64,000 nucleotides of DNA from Lasiosphaeria ovina (GCA_033439765.1 JAULSN010000003.1:1922001-1986000), one strand, 5' to 3'; positions 1 through 12,446 are shown, counted from the stretch's first letter. Notes: generated by a model not told the origin, from the letters alone. Numbers and translations: made by a program.

Positions 1-229
1 TCGCGTGCGGATGAGAGTTCCATGCACTGGTTCCTCGCCGCTGTTCTGATGACCGCCTTTATTCCCTGGATATAGGCTAGAGACCCCGAGGCCTGAAAGT
101 CGGCGACGACCTATGGCAAATGTCAAGCTCGCAAGGGTAGCCTCGAAATCTTCTCGCGTTCAAGGAGCTGGTCGCTTGCAACGACGTCGTTGTGCCGAAG
201 AAAAAGAGGGAGTTTAACAGCACTCTTCT

Positions 230-266
230 AACCTTAACTCTACTAGTCCTTAAAGTAGTTAAGGTT
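230..266. repeat. imperfect inverted repeat (hairpin)
   Basis: The arm at 230-243 (AACCTTAACTCTAC) matches the reverse complement of the arm at 255-266 (GTAGTTAAGGTT) apart from a two-base bulge, with an 11-base loop. It lies in AT-rich decayed DNA and may be part of a terminal or internal repeat of an old element. No function is implied. Confidence 0.5.
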
Positions 267-1102
267 TTCGATATAGGTTCGGAGAGTTTAGGCGGCTATA
301 AACGGTCGCTTAAGGGCAAAGTTTTAGAATTCTGACATTCCCTCTGCTTCTAGCGCTTTGCAAAGATAATGTATTTTGCACGAGCGATGCTGTTGCTGAT
401 GCTGCTGCTGAAGTTCTAACAAGCCTCCAGGTTCCAGGTTGTTGGGCGGTCTTCAGCAACACAGTCTCCCGGACTCACCAGAACCTGCACACGTTGTAGC
501 CGTTTGAGAACTTGTTACAAGGTTGAAATTACCCCGTGATAGAGTTGGTTGTGGATATCACGAGAAAGCCTCATTTTCCAGCTTTGTAATTGCACATGCG
601 GGCTTTCGTTATTTCTTCCCCAGAGCCGTCAATTGTACTAGCAACGACTAGCATCAATCAAACATATTTCTTTAAAAATGAGCTTCAAAGTAGGGGTGTG
701 ACTAAGAAATGTCTAGAATAGAAAAGAGCAAGTGGACGGCTGTGAATCTTGACGCCTTGCATGCTCAAAAATTAATTTTCAAATTGAGCAGTCGCCACAT
801 CCAGGAACACCCGTAAAATTCTATATAACTTCACCCTGACAAGACCTTGACGGGAAAAAGATCTAAACGTTAAAGTCTCTAAAAGGCTTAGACTAGTAGT
901 TAGCGTCGGTATTCGCCACCTCAACTACGTTTGGACTATTCTTTCTTTCTAGCTTGCGTGGTCATCTTTACAGTAAGAATAGATTGAACCTGGGCATGCC
1001 ACTACCTGTTTGTTTCCTCTCGCTCCTTCCGCCTTATTTCTGACCTTTTTGTCTGTTTCTCTGGTACGACCTAAACATCGTGTCGAACCTTCCTCCAGGC
1101 TT

Positions 1103-1108
<6 letters not shown>

Positions 1109-1140
<32 letters not shown>
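1109..1140. repeat. (TC)16 microsatellite
   Basis: This is an uninterrupted run of 16 TC dinucleotides. The short open frames overlapping it encode only Ser-Leu or Arg-Glu repeats and are not genes. Confidence 0.9.
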
Positions 1141-1142
<2 letters not shown>

Positions 1143-1475
1143 GACCTGGTGTCTGTCGTTCCAGCTGTGCGTCACGTTGCAACTGAGCGCCCCCTTTGGA
1201 GCCCGTCGCCGTCGCTTTTTCGCCTCGTCTTGCCTCGTCTCGCCTTGCCCTGCCTGACTCGCCGCCTGCCGGCGACTCGGGGCGGGTATGTCGGCCGCTC
1301 CACCAAAAGTTCGAGGTGGTCCATGGACTTTCGGTGATGCTCGTGCTCTGAAACTGTGTTCTTCTTGTAACTACTTATCAGATGATTGAGTTTTTGTTGC
1401 TTTAGTCTTTGTTGTTTTGCTATTGTCATTTTGCTACAAGGGCGATGTGAAGAAAGAACACGGGAGAAATCCCGT

Positions 1476-1667
1476 CTAGCCCCGTCCCCTGCCGCGACCG
1501 CCGCCACGGCCACCACCAGGACCGCCACGGCCTCTGCCGCGCCCGCCACGCATGGCGCGCCCGCCACGATCAGCGACCTCCTTGCGCGCCTTGTTCTTGG
1601 GCTTGGACGAGTCGTCGACCAGCAGCGTGTCGAGCGGCAGCGAGTCGGGCAGCACGTGTAGTGGGGA
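1476..1667 (-). pseudogene. SMD1: orphan last exon of spliceosomal Sm protein D1
   Basis: The minus strand encodes the characteristic SmD1 tail: [14 protein letters not shown], then a KPKNKARKE basic stretch, then an RGG/GRG-rich tail ending at TAG 1478-1476. In SmD1 this tail binds arginine methyltransferases and the SMN assembly machinery, and the missing upstream part forms the Sm fold. A pyrimidine-rich intron end (TTCTTTTTCTCAG, ending at 1668) directly precedes the exon, so this is a genomic rather than a retro copy. The residues just before the tail (SPLHV) do not match the usual RY(F/Y)I. No Sm1/Sm2 coding sequence is found in the next 1 kb upstream on this strand. I infer a transposed or truncated 3' fragment, with the working gene elsewhere. 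Confidence 0.75.
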
Positions 1668-1758
1668 CTGAGAAAAAGAACGGGGGTTCATCAAGAGTGC
1701 AGTAGATGCGCCTGCAGGACGACCGATTGGGGCCCCAAAGAGAGGGGGAGAGGGAAAA

Positions 1759-1789
1759 TGGTGTGTGTGTGTGTGTGTTTGTGTGTGTT
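1759..1789. repeat. (TG)n microsatellite
   Basis: This is a nearly pure TG run with one TTT interruption. It lies in what would be the intron upstream of the SmD1 tail exon. Confidence 0.85.
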
Positions 1790-2356
1790 GCCGGGGCGGC
1801 CACTGCCCTGTTTTGATGTAGGGCGAAATGGGGCAAAATAACTAATTATTTAATTCTTGCCGTCGATTAGGATTCGCCTGACTAGCCGCTTATCCGCGCC
1901 GAACGTAGCCGTCTGCGCCGCTGGTTTTACAGACGGGAGAGTGTGCTGGCAGTCGTGGACAGCCATATTGTGGTTGCTGTCGGGCATTTGTAGCCTGGGT
2001 CTTTGCTCTGGTCGCCGCCAAGAGCGCTCTCAGCTCGCATTTCACGGATGCACAGCTCTCATGCCCGTCCCACGGAACGTTGCCGCAGTCGCAGTCGCAG
2101 TCGCATTGGCCCCGGATAATGATCCCGAAACCCCGCGACCGCTTCCGAATAAAAAGATTGTCCCAGTCCAGAGTGACGCGGGGGTTGGAGTCTCCGTAGA
2201 GCTTCTCGTTTGCGACTTGCCAGCCAAACGCGGCCAGCATGACGAGGCGAAAATCTGCACCCGTCATACTCGTGGGCGACTTTCACGGAATGCCTTCTCA
2301 GCTGTGTGTCGGCACCCGGGCAAGGTCAGCTCTGAGGCCGGGGTTTAACCCTGTCT
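1790..2356. other. no supported gene
   Basis: Overlapping frames of 70-160 codons exist on both strands, but none has a recognisable motif and they overlap one another. The GC richness here explains the open frames. SmD1 upstream exons were looked for here and not found. Confidence 0.5.
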
Positions 2357-4465
2357 TCACACGTCACTGGAGCCAGCCCCGTCCGCTGCATTGCTCTCAC
2401 TTATCAATATGGGCGCCAGATTCGTGCCTTGCATGCACAACACGGTCGGGGTGCAGAACTCGCATGTTCGCATACAGTGGCCGTGTCCGAACACGACGAC
2501 ACTTGACTCCGTGCTGCACCAAAGCTGGATGTCCGTCCGACAAGGGTTCTTCACCTGTCTCGCTTTCAGCTTGAAGAAGCGGGTGGAAGAGCTCAATGGT
2601 TCTTTGTTGTCGGAATCCCACAGATCAAGCAATACGTGCCCGGCCAGAACAACCCGAGTTAAATCGATATCGGAAGGGAGGATGGTCAAATGTATCGTGA
2701 AGGCTTCTATTACCAGTCGGGCCGAGTGGACCTGCCCGAAAGGATCTGCTCTGTGAACCGGGACGACGCTATGACATATATATCGCACATCCAATGGGCT
2801 TGGAGGCTTCCTGGAGGGGGAGCTTCTATTTTGTTATCACGCCACGGGCCGCGGCCCATGGCCATGATGGAGCAAGCGTGTCACTGGGGGATATGGCGGA
2901 CTTGGTAGAGTCTGGCCCGAGATATCCCCTTCTCCACATCAACCCATGCGCAAGGTCGCACGTCCAGATGCCGGCGAGGTAGTCCCCTCCGAGCGCTGGG
3001 TAGAGCCCCGAAGCTATGCCCGAGATGGCGGGGAGTTTGTCCGACGGTATTGTGAGCGCCCGCTGGCTGTACTGGTCGACAAGCGAGTACCAGCCGAGAA
3101 GAAGGGTTTGGCAGTCGGCTACCGTTTCGGATACTGTCGATAACCGATGGCAGTAGAGAGTGCACGACACCTCCTTGTGCAGCACCGGCACGCCCCGCAA
3201 AATTTCGTCGTCGGCGGACTTGAATCCTTTGGGGCATGTACAGTAGATCTGTTGTCGGCCGTAATACAGCTGTCTCGGCGAGAAGACGAATTCCTGGAGG
3301 GTCCACCCTCTCCGAGTAAGCCGGCTGTTTTCCCACAAGTCGTCCATCGTCTCCATGCTCTCCTGTTCCGGATCGACTAGCTTAGCTGTCACTTGGTCTT
3401 GCCGGTTCTCGCCCTAGTAGACTGGTAAGCTATAAGTAAGCCTCTGCGCGGGGGGAAACGGCCTTAGGATGCCAGAACTACTGTTTACCGCCGCCATGGC
3501 TAATATTGTAACGGTAGCATTCCCGTATACTGACCCCATTCTGGCTGCCTCTGCAGCCCAGTCCGGGGCACAGTCTTGAAGGATGCAAAGCGAGTCGATC
3601 CACAAGTATCGGACTCCAAGCTCTCTTGTAATGGTGATTGCATCGCGGAAATTTTGCGGTAGTTCGGTGTAAGGGAGTGATATCCGAAACGGCCCAAGCG
3701 TTTCTGCTGTGAGTGTTGTTGCAATGTCACCTCCCCAGCAGTGACTTAGGGAAATGTAGTCTCCCCGTATTAATCCCTTGGTGATGACGAGACGCGGTCG
3801 TGGTACGGACGAGGACTTGGATGGCCCTATGTCGATGACACGAGTCGGCAGCGTCGGCAAAGACTCTTGCAGGCATTCCGCGTGATGGTGTCGGCAGTCC
3901 CTTAGCCAGCCTCTTGCAATGTCAAAGATGGCGGCTGATCCGATGTCAGAACTGAGCCTGGGCTTGCCAATTCGGAAGGTGTCGCCAATGCTGAAGATTT
4001 TCCCTGTATTCGATTGTAGTGTTAGTATGTGATGATATCTTAGTTTGAGGAGAACCATTCTGAACCAAACATAGGTACCTGGTGGTGAGATGAGTTCCAA
4101 TGCGCATCGATTGAATGCAGTAACGCCTAGCCGGACATGAGGTGCTTAAAAATCCGAAGGTTGGACAACATCTCCCAATTCTCCCACACGTAGTCTGTTT
4201 CGAGACCCAAGTAAATTGCAGCGTCATCGGATATTGTTTGTCTCGTGCTGCTGCTGCTATTTGGGGTCCTATCGAGACAGTTGATGATGAACTGGCAGGA
4301 GCCGCAACCACTTTCCGCGGACCGTCCCAGAGCGTCAAGTGAAGGCTGATGTGGATAATCTTGGTATCTGATTACCCTTGATTCGTGATTGGGGTCTTCG
4401 CGAAGAACTCTCAGTACACGCTCCAGTGATAGCCTCTCGCAGAATTCGCATTGAGTTGACGCCAT
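2357..4465 (-). pseudogene. HET-domain (heterokaryon incompatibility) gene, broken
   Basis: HET proteins trigger programmed cell death when genetically different hyphae fuse. The N-terminus starts at ATG 4465 with a CEFC zinc-like motif. An intron near 4058-4135 joins it to the HET core: WLRDCRHHH, YISLSHCWGG, RYLWIDSLCILQD, RMGSVYGNATVTI and RRGWTLQEF. The C-terminal part (APSWPWA, DPFGQV, GHVLLDLWDSD) follows. The core is interrupted in frame by TAG at 3416-3414, where the flanking reading is continuous. A second TAG lies near 2828, and a frameshift near 2770 moves the last 145 codons into another frame. At least two stops and one frameshift make a functional product unlikely. An intron removing the first TAG is not apparent, because the sequence on both sides is HET coding. 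Confidence 0.85.
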
Positions 4466-4862
4466 AATAACAGGTGTGTCTGTGGTATTGGTCTCGAGGA
4501 CGTAAAGGACGGCAAAATACGCCCACTACAAAGATAGAGGAGGCACCTTGTGAGAGCTTGGAGGGGTAAATATTTATGTATCCTTTACCCCGCACGGAAA
4601 AGTGCCGACACCGGCCTGAAGGTTCTCACCCATGAACTCCTCACAATAAAGCCGTCCAGGCCGGACACCAAACCAATGAGGCTAAAGGCTTGTGTTACAA
4701 ACAACCTTAGTTCATACTTGCCCAAAATCCACTCACTAATACTAAACTCTTGTGTCCATAGACTCTTTACTAATACTTATATAATCTACCTCTACTCATA
4801 GGGATATTCTGGAGAGATATGTCCTGAATTTGGGCCGTACTTTCCAGCTTGCCAGAATTTGG
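4466..4862. other. AT-rich intergenic DNA
   Basis: No open frame here resembles a protein. The short plus-strand frame at 4550-4801 is low in information and lacks homology by eye. Confidence 0.5.
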
Positions 4863-4996
4863 GCTAGCTCGGGGAAGAATCAGGGGAAGCTCAGGGCAAA
4901 TCAGCCACAGCTCATCCCAGCTCACCGTAGCTCAGGGCTACGAACGAGAAGAGAAATTTCGCCTCCCTAGATTCGTCTCATAGTACCAGGCTGTAA
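4863..4996 (+). repeat. dispersed repeat, copy 1 of 2
   Basis: This stretch of about 135 bp matches 54417-54555 in the same orientation at roughly three-quarters identity. Shared blocks include GCTCA/GCTTACC near the middle, GAGCTCAGG-CTACGAA and AGATTCGTCTCA followed by TACCAGGCTGT. It has no coding capacity and no obvious terminal inverted repeats. A short non-autonomous element or a solo repeat is the simplest reading. Confidence 0.75.
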
Positions 4997-7900
4997 TCGA
5001 GTCGAGTGTCAGCTCTGGAGCATTAGGGGGTTGGTGGCGGGGGAAAAAAATCAAGGTGATGTCGCCAGGGCGACGAGGTGGTGGAGGATTGGGTCGAGGA
5101 AGGCGATGAGTGGCGAGGTGAGGAGGATGAGTTGTCGAATGTGCCAGCCTAGCTGGTCAACGCGGTGGTGGTCGGGCCAGGGGTCTGGATGGCCGCAGTG
5201 ATAGCTTCGTTTCTGGAAGAGGCCGCGTCACAATCACTCACAGCTCGCTCCGTGCGTGATTGCGTGATTTGGTCGCTGCTCTGTTGTCAGCAGTGAGAGG
5301 GAGGGAGGTAGGAGACTGACGTACTGTTCTGTACCCAGGACAATGCCCACCACGTCTCTCGGCGTCAAGAAGAAGGAAAGAAGGCGGCAGTGAGATAAAG
5401 AGTGTGTGCACCTGTAGGCAGGCGAGGACAGGCGAGGCAGGTGAGGACAAGCAAGGGCAGGCGAGGGCGGTGTGGCTCACAGGGTCGCGTCCTGGGGCGC
5501 CCGAGGGCTGGGACGGCCGCCCCAGCCACAACCCACGGCCTCCTCTGCCTGTACTACGCTGACAGGAGCTGCCTGGCACCTGGTGACCTCGACAGAGGAC
5601 CCACAACAACAGAGAGGGTGGAGCCTGTGATTTTTGTAGTCGTGCACAGACCAACTACAATATCTATTTAAACAGCCTTCCCCCCCGACCTTCTGCTTCT
5701 CTTTTTTTTTTTTCCCTTACACCTCTGCCCAGGTAATCAGAGAGGGGACTCAGCTCCCTAGTCGGGGACCGGGGAGTTCAAGATTCCCTTGGTCCAGTGT
5801 CTTCGCCCTGCATTGCACACTGCGGGTGGTGTTGATATCTCTTTCCATTTCGGCGGAGGGCAAGCCGGCATAATTTTTTTTTACCACCCAGACTTCGGTC
5901 TAGCTCTTTTGAGCACTTGTTCTTCGGGACACACTGTTGTTCTTAGGAACAACGAATTTTTCGGCACAGCCAAACCACCTTTTTTTCACTGTGATCATCG
6001 CCTGCGGGTGGTGACATGGAGAAGAAATTCTCATCGTTGCTTTGCCATGTCTAGTCTGCTGTCTGTTCGCGCCCGTCGCCCGCGTCCATGACGATCTATT
6101 GTTTCCCGTGTGCCTCTCTCGCACTGGTTCTCGCGTGTCTGTACCCAGCCCGTGCTATCTGAGTCTCTCGTATCATCATCAACGCGTAGATTCTTGTGGC
6201 TGTCCTCTGTTGTCTCGCCTCCGGGCGTGACGACCTAGACTGCCTGTTGTGCTGTTGTTGCTGGGCGGCTTTTGAACCAAAGTCGCGAATGTCGCGCCCG
6301 GTGCCACCCTGGCATGGTGATGAGGGTGTTTTCGCTCCAAATCTGATTCTTCCGTGGTATTTCACGAGCAAACGTAGCAATGGCAGTTTACTATTCAGGC
6401 TCAGTTCGCCTAGGGGAGCATCAATGAATGTCACTCGGTGCCATGGACGCGTCACGGCGCTAGGAGTCGTGACTGCCTTGCGTGACTACCCAAGGCAGTC
6501 GGCTTCCCAGGGTCGCGGAAGAGATCGACCAGCAAACACGAAATACGGATCACGACGCGTGATTCTCGTGCCGGGATCTTGCAAGCTTATGTTACATTTA
6601 CCTACTCCCATTTGTGAGCTCACCACCTCCAGCACAAGTGGTCGAGTGGGCGTGCTCGCGTCACCACGAGTTTTTCCTCGCAGAATCTGCCGCGGCAACA
6701 GACACTCGCGACTGGCAGCATGAGCAAATACCACAACAATGACAGACAGCCGGAGCCACCGCCAGGTCCCACGTAAAGACTCATTGTACAGGAAGCAATT
6801 TGTGCGGAAATATCTCTGCTGAAGTGCTTCCTCACATAATTACCTTAGAAAAGGGCGGGGAACTTGGTCTTCCAGCACAAACTCACCATGGTGAAGCCTT
6901 GACACATGTTCATTGATTTTACGTATCTTTAGTGTTCAGGCGATACAGATAGAAACATGATTCTATGTAGCAAAGGTTCTTGTACTTCGTATGCAGAATG
7001 CTGGAATGGGTGACAAAGGCCCTGGCTCGCCACGGCCTCCTAGTTCTAATCATCTAATACTCCCGCCTCTACTGGAAATGGCTTCGATCTCGAAACCTTT
7101 ACATTGATGGCACAGGTGAGCAGAAATCTCGGATCCCAGTTGGCTCCCACAGGTCATCGACTGCTCGCAGGAAAATCAGATCTGAGATACTTAGCTCTCA
7201 TTTTGGCTCCCCTTCCTGAGCTGCTACACATGGGGCTTGTCCCCACGGATCGAAAAATTTAAACCTATTGATATGTGAATACCTAGCTATATCTAGCTAG
7301 GTAGTAGCTACTGGCCCTGCTAGGAATTCACCAGCGTTGCAGACGCCCGGAGAGGATTTCCACGGAACACACAGCCAGAGATTGCCTATCCATGCGAACT
7401 GGCTCCCCCTCCCCCCCCCAAAAAAAGGCTCCACCCAATGGCGGCCGTCCTAAGTGCTACCTACCTGCCACTCCACTTGGAATGCGGTGTTGCAGTTCTT
7501 TTTCGTCACGGTGGGTCTCTCGCATGGAATTTGCTTCCCGAACTTTTAGCTGCTCACAACTGGATTTGTGCTGCTTCACGACCAAACCAACCATTTGGGG
7601 TGGCCATGTGGGGTGGGCACAAGTTCCACAGAAATCCCCCGTTTCAAATACCTCTACGTATTTCCGCGAATCCTCGCCCGGCTCCTTTCCTCGGCCTGTT
7701 TACCTTACTAGGCCGTCGGCCAGGACCCTCGCCTTCCAAGCCGATCGCAGACTCGAACCGCCGAGCTTTTCTTCCATTTTCCAGAAGGGCAGTTTGAAAT
7801 CTCAAATTGATGGATAAGACAACGAATACCCCCAATCCGAGACAACATGACAGTCGACTGACTTTTTAGGGGCAGGACACGATCCACCGTCGCTGAGACT

Positions 7901-9902
7901 ACACCGGCTAATCGGCTGCCGAAAGGGCCTGTCACGCTATCGTCGACCAAGAACCTTGTCGCCAGGTCACCGAACAAGCCGTGTTTTGCTTCGAGAACTT
8001 ATCTACAAGACTACTCCGCTAAGCTCCTCACCAATCTGTCGACCCTTCACAGCCTACGGTACTCTTAACTAATGTATATTCTGGCTCCTGCGTCACCTCG
8101 TCCCCAAATGTCGAAACCACGAGATCATGTGCTGGCCACAGAAGCTGGCGGGGATATGGAGAAAATAATGATGGCGCTCTGTCTTCCAAGGCGACCGTGG
8201 TGTAGTGGAAGAGGTTCGGGAAGCACAAGCGTCATCACGGTCTTCGGCTCTTCCACACCACCACCGGTCTCGCTCCGACAAGGTGACGAGGACTTCCCAA
8301 AGTGGGTTGCGATTGATGCGAACAAGATCTCCAGCAGCCTGAACATGGAGCGTCACATATTCAGAGGTAATCCTGCTTTCTCACACTTGTGGAAATCGAG
8401 TCTCTCAAAGAGTAAAATGTTGAAGGGAAATTCCTTTTCTTCACTCAAATTTCCCCTGTCGTCGCTTCCTTGGTCACGGGTCTCGTCTATACACGGCTAA
8501 AGGACTGCTGGCCAATACACTGTTGGCTAACTTGTCGTCTCACAGGGATATTCTAGAGACATCAAACGATTGGAACAAAAACCGAGAGCGGCTTACCAAA
8601 CGGATAAACCACGGCGAGGTTTCGAGTTACATTGCTAGTCCTCCTCACCGGTTTGAAAGCTGATTCCCATTCCAGGCTCTCCAATTATTACACAGTTCTC
8701 GGGTGTCAAGCACAGATTGGCTGGTGGTTGATAGAGGCAAGTGGAACATGTCTTACCTAATACGCATGTTGGAACTGAGCCTAACCGCCTTATACAGTCA
8801 TTTAAGTCCATCCTCCCACCAAGCCCGTCCAGCTCCTCGTGAACATCAACTCTACAACCGCCTGTCTCGTTCGAATTCGGTAGCCAGTAGCTCTACTTCC
8901 TGGCGCGAAAGCAAGGTCGAAGGTGCTCTCGGCACAATCCCACCTCCCAAAACGTTACCGTTCGCTACACTGAGCTTCGGGAAAATAAAGTTACATCGTC
9001 ACCTGCTCCGACGGTTCCTTTTGGCACACATTGCGACCAAATAATCGACAGCAAGTCTGAAGAGGGTGGCAGTGGAGGATGAGGCAACAGTTTGGGCGGC
9101 AGGCAGAAAAGGAAATTCGTCATTCATCTCGCGGGAAGCGTGGGGGAAGACACATGACAAGCGGGTTTCGGGGTTGCCGATATCTTTTCCTTGTTAAAGT
9201 TCAAGAGGGAGACAGTGTGTGTTCGGTGTGGAATTTGTGATTCAGGGGATATCCGAGGTCAAACATTCACTATTAGAGCAAGGAAGAGGCACGATTCTGA
9301 ATGTCAAACCGGTCAATTTTCCACGTTATTTCTTCGTTTTCAAACAAAGACTTCGTCTTTTATCAGTCGCTGCCAGATCCATCTTCATTTGAGCCTCATC
9401 TCTCTCTCCCTAGTGCCGCAGGAGGGTCACGGATGAGGCCTACATAGTAGGGGCTTAGACTTTCAGGGGATGGGGGCTTGCATTAGCGGGTCTTGAATTG
9501 TTCCATTTGACCCATGCCGGTCACCCTTTGCGGTCTAGCTTGCCGGGCACGGGCGGGAAGCTCAGCCCTGCTCGCTGGGACAGGGGCTGTGGTTGGTCAC
9601 AATTAGGGACTCAGCTCCTGCCAAGCGAGCAGCTGGCCCCGGGGCGTGGCCGCTGTCATCCTTTCCCCAAATCCAACCTTGCCAACCTAACACCGCCGGC
9701 CGCCACCCAGCCGCCGCAGCCCCCAAAGGCAAAGGCAAAAGTCCAAACACGAGCTGCATAAAAATGCATGCAACCCCCCCCACCCCCTGGGCACCCGTAC
9801 TTTTGTCTGTCCCCGCACGAACCGTGACGCGACGGAAACCTCTGTGCCTCCTTTTTCCTTTCTTATCCTTTCGTTTGGACGAGAGAGGAGCAAGGAGCAA
9901 GC
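4997..9902. other. 5 kb without a supported gene
   Basis: Both strands contain many frames of 60-170 codons, but they overlap, lack domain motifs and show no convincing splice structure. Low-complexity patches occur (GGCAGGCGAGG-type runs at about 5410-5480; poly-T at about 5701-5713). Decayed genes or long untranslated leaders could be hidden here, but I cannot support any. Confidence 0.5.
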
Positions 9903-11616
9903 ATGGCTCACCGGGCGGCGGACCTGACGCAGGAGAACCCGTTTAACGTGACGAGCCTGGCCGAGCTGCGCATCAGCTACCTGACCGACGTGCTGGTGAG
10001 GCTAGGCAACAATGTCACGCGAGACGGCGCTGGCTGCGCAGCTGCATCGAGCATCCTGCCGCTGTCGAACCTGACCTTCCTCCAGATCTCCGAGAAACAC
10101 GACCACGGCATGAACCTCAGCGTCGGCGCCGACCCAGCCCGCCTCGACGTCGGCCTGCTCGACCTCAAGCGCTTCGCCGCCCAGGTCTTCCCCTACCCCC
10201 TCAACGCCTCAAGCGTCGGCGACGTCGCCGAGTGGTGGACCAACACGACGTCGCGCGACAACGACAACGCCCGCGGCTTTCTCACCGCTGTCGTCAACAT
10301 GTGCGGCGGCACCTTCTGCCGGTCTGGCTACATCGCCGTGGGGAATCCCGATATTGTCGGCATCGGGGTGAGTGTCGGCTCTTGGTTGTTCCGTGAAGAA
10401 AGGATGACTGACGATTCTTGCCATGACAGATGCTCGTCGCGGTCACGACGCTCCTCTTCCTCGCCTCGGCCTTTTCGCTCATGGCGCTCGGCCCGCTCGT
10501 CTCAGCCGTCAAGCGGCGGTCCAAGAAGGAACGGTTCAGCTTCCGGGCAGCCTGCATCGGCACCGTCGACGAGCTGTTCAGCGCCGTCTTCGTCTTCGCC
10601 ATCGCGGTGCTCGTGTCGACGTACGCATTCCGCTACCGCCAGGCCGACTCGCGCTTCGACGCGCTCATGGCCGACGCTCTGTCCATGTTCTGCAGCACCG
10701 CCGCCATCATGCTGGCCGCCACGTACTGGGCACACAATCGCCTTCGCCCGCATGCTACTTTGTCGGTGCTGCTGCTCGCCATCCTAACCATCGTTCTCTT
10801 CGCCACGCACTCGACCGTCGCCAACCGTCACGCCAGCCCGGCCGAGCTGGCCTGCGGCACCGGCACCGGCCGAGTCGGCGCCCTCGGCGGCGACCCCTTC
10901 GACATGAAGGGCTTCAACTTCATCCCCGTGGCCTTTGGCTCGTGGTGCCTGGCCCTGCTCGGCATGGCTATCCACCACCCGTTCGTGCGCGACCGCTACA
11001 AGCCCAAGGACTCCCCAGACGCCGATGCCCGCGAGCGCCAGCGCACCCGCACGCGCCTCGCCTTCTGGCACCTGGGCGAGTCGGTCACGCCCGTATTCGG
11101 GTTTATCGGCCTCGTCATCTACGGCGTCTACTTCTTCCACACGTGGCGCCTGATGAAGGACACGTACGGAGACGCCTTCACCCGCAGCCTCGTCAACTGG
11201 GGCTTCGGCCAGTATCTGGCCGTCTTCACGTGGCTGCCGCCCGCGCTGACCTTTTTCCACCTCTTCATCGGGAAGTGTACGTTTCTCCTCTCCAGACCAT
11301 TCAACCCCTTGACATTAAAACTGACACTGGCCTGGCCACAGCATCGATGGAAACCGTCTTCGAGACCCGGCTGCCCAAGGACTACGTCGTGCTGTTCCGC
11401 CAGGACGCCGCCGGCGACGTCGAGCTGGTCGCCAAGCCCGACCCCGAAAAGGGGGGCTCGTCGTCCTTTGTCCACAGCAGCGGCGGCGGCGACGGTAGCG
11501 GAGGCGCCGACTTGAAGGCCGCGACGCACCTGGCCATGGATCCTGTGCCCTCGCCGCTGACGCCGTCGCCGCTGCCGAGGACCCAGAGGAGCGTCGAGCT
11601 AGGGCGTCCTGGGTGA
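9903..11616 (+). CDS. seven-segment membrane glycoprotein, unknown family
   Basis: Three exons: 9903-10367, 10430-11276 and 11342-11616. The introns are 62 bp (GTGAGT...ACAG) and 65 bp (GTACGT...ACAG) and preserve frame, giving 528 residues. The first 155 residues are hydrophilic, with several N-glycosylation sequons (NVTS, NVTR, NLTF, NLSV, NTTS) and a CGGTFC pair, so they probably lie outside the cell or in a lumen. Seven hydrophobic segments follow, starting at about residue 156 (AVTTLLFLASAFSLMALG) and ending with QYLAVFTWLPPALTFFHLFI. A hydrophilic tail rich in Ser, Gly and Pro ends the protein. The N-out glycosylated domain plus seven segments plus cytosolic tail resembles receptor topology. 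However, it lacks the CFEM motif of Pth11-type receptors and I recognise no named family. The start is the first ATG of the open exon; no classical signal peptide is visible. Confidence 0.85.
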
Positions 11617-12446
11617 GGCACTAGAGGTGCACTTTTTTCTTTGTTTTGGACATACGGGTAATTATGGGTTGCAAAGATGATACCACGGGTTTGCACTGCA
11701 TTATGGGTTAGGCATGTTGAGGCGTAACTGCTATATTTACAGGTAGATGGGGCCTGTTATTTAATCAAGTTTGGATTTGTAGAGATATGCTTCACACAAC
11801 GGCTAACCACGAATGCAAAAGTTTTGGTGGCAGTGAAGACAGGTCTACTCTTCTCTAGAACTAAAAGGGTTGGTTATCTTGTCTGTACATTGTTGGGCTG
11901 TTCTACGACGACTCCTGGCTCTAAACGCCTTGTCTCTTTTGACTTCAATGCCGTAGGTCGGATCTCTTCATAGTGCTTTTGGGGTAGATGATTGCGAGTG
12001 CCTTGTTCCATCTACGTAGTGTATATATATACCCTTCGGTGGGTTTTCCTACTCTATCCCACCTAGAAAACGTCGTGACCGGCAAAGTCTTGTCTGGATG
12101 ATTACATCTGTACTATGACCCCAATCTGGTTGTCTCTGTTGCCCTCGGGCTCACTTGACCCATCGCCGCTGCTCAGGCCAGATCAGGCCCGGCCCAGCTT
12201 CGGCTCAACTGGCACCACGCAGCGGCGCAGTCTCGCCAGAAGTTGTCAACTCTTATCGAAGGGTCTAAAAAGCGTCCCGTCCTACGAGGGGTGGGGTGGG
12301 GAGTTCTAGAACTTGGACACCTGTAGCTGGGGGCTTCGGGGCCGTGGATCGGTGACGGAAAGCTTCGTTAGTCGGTGGGTCTGAATAGCATCACTAGCAA
12401 GCCGTTCTGGCCGAAGAAAAGTCTTAGCGGTTAAATTCATTATAGC
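11617..12446. other. intergenic, no gene seen
   Basis: AT-rich 3' flank of the membrane protein gene, including a short TATATATA run near 12020. No supported coding sequence. Confidence 0.6.

Larger units (their letters stand above)
1..1475. other. gene-free AT-rich stretch with decayed sequence
   Basis: I find no supported gene here. The first 950 bases are AT-rich and full of stops in all frames, which resembles mutated transposon or gene debris, but no recognisable element protein remains. Two structured spots (a hairpin and a TC microsatellite) are listed separately. Confidence 0.5.

Noticed and set aside
1080..1337. Frame with a long Ser-Leu run
   Set aside because: It is the translation of the TC microsatellite.
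5238..5654. 138-codon minus frame
   Set aside because: It is low-complexity sequence over GGCGAGG-type repeats with no motif and overlapping frames on the other strand.
10423..11276. Arg/His-rich plus-strand frame overlapping the membrane-protein gene
   Set aside because: It is out of frame with the seven helices; only its end (from 11342) is the true third exon.
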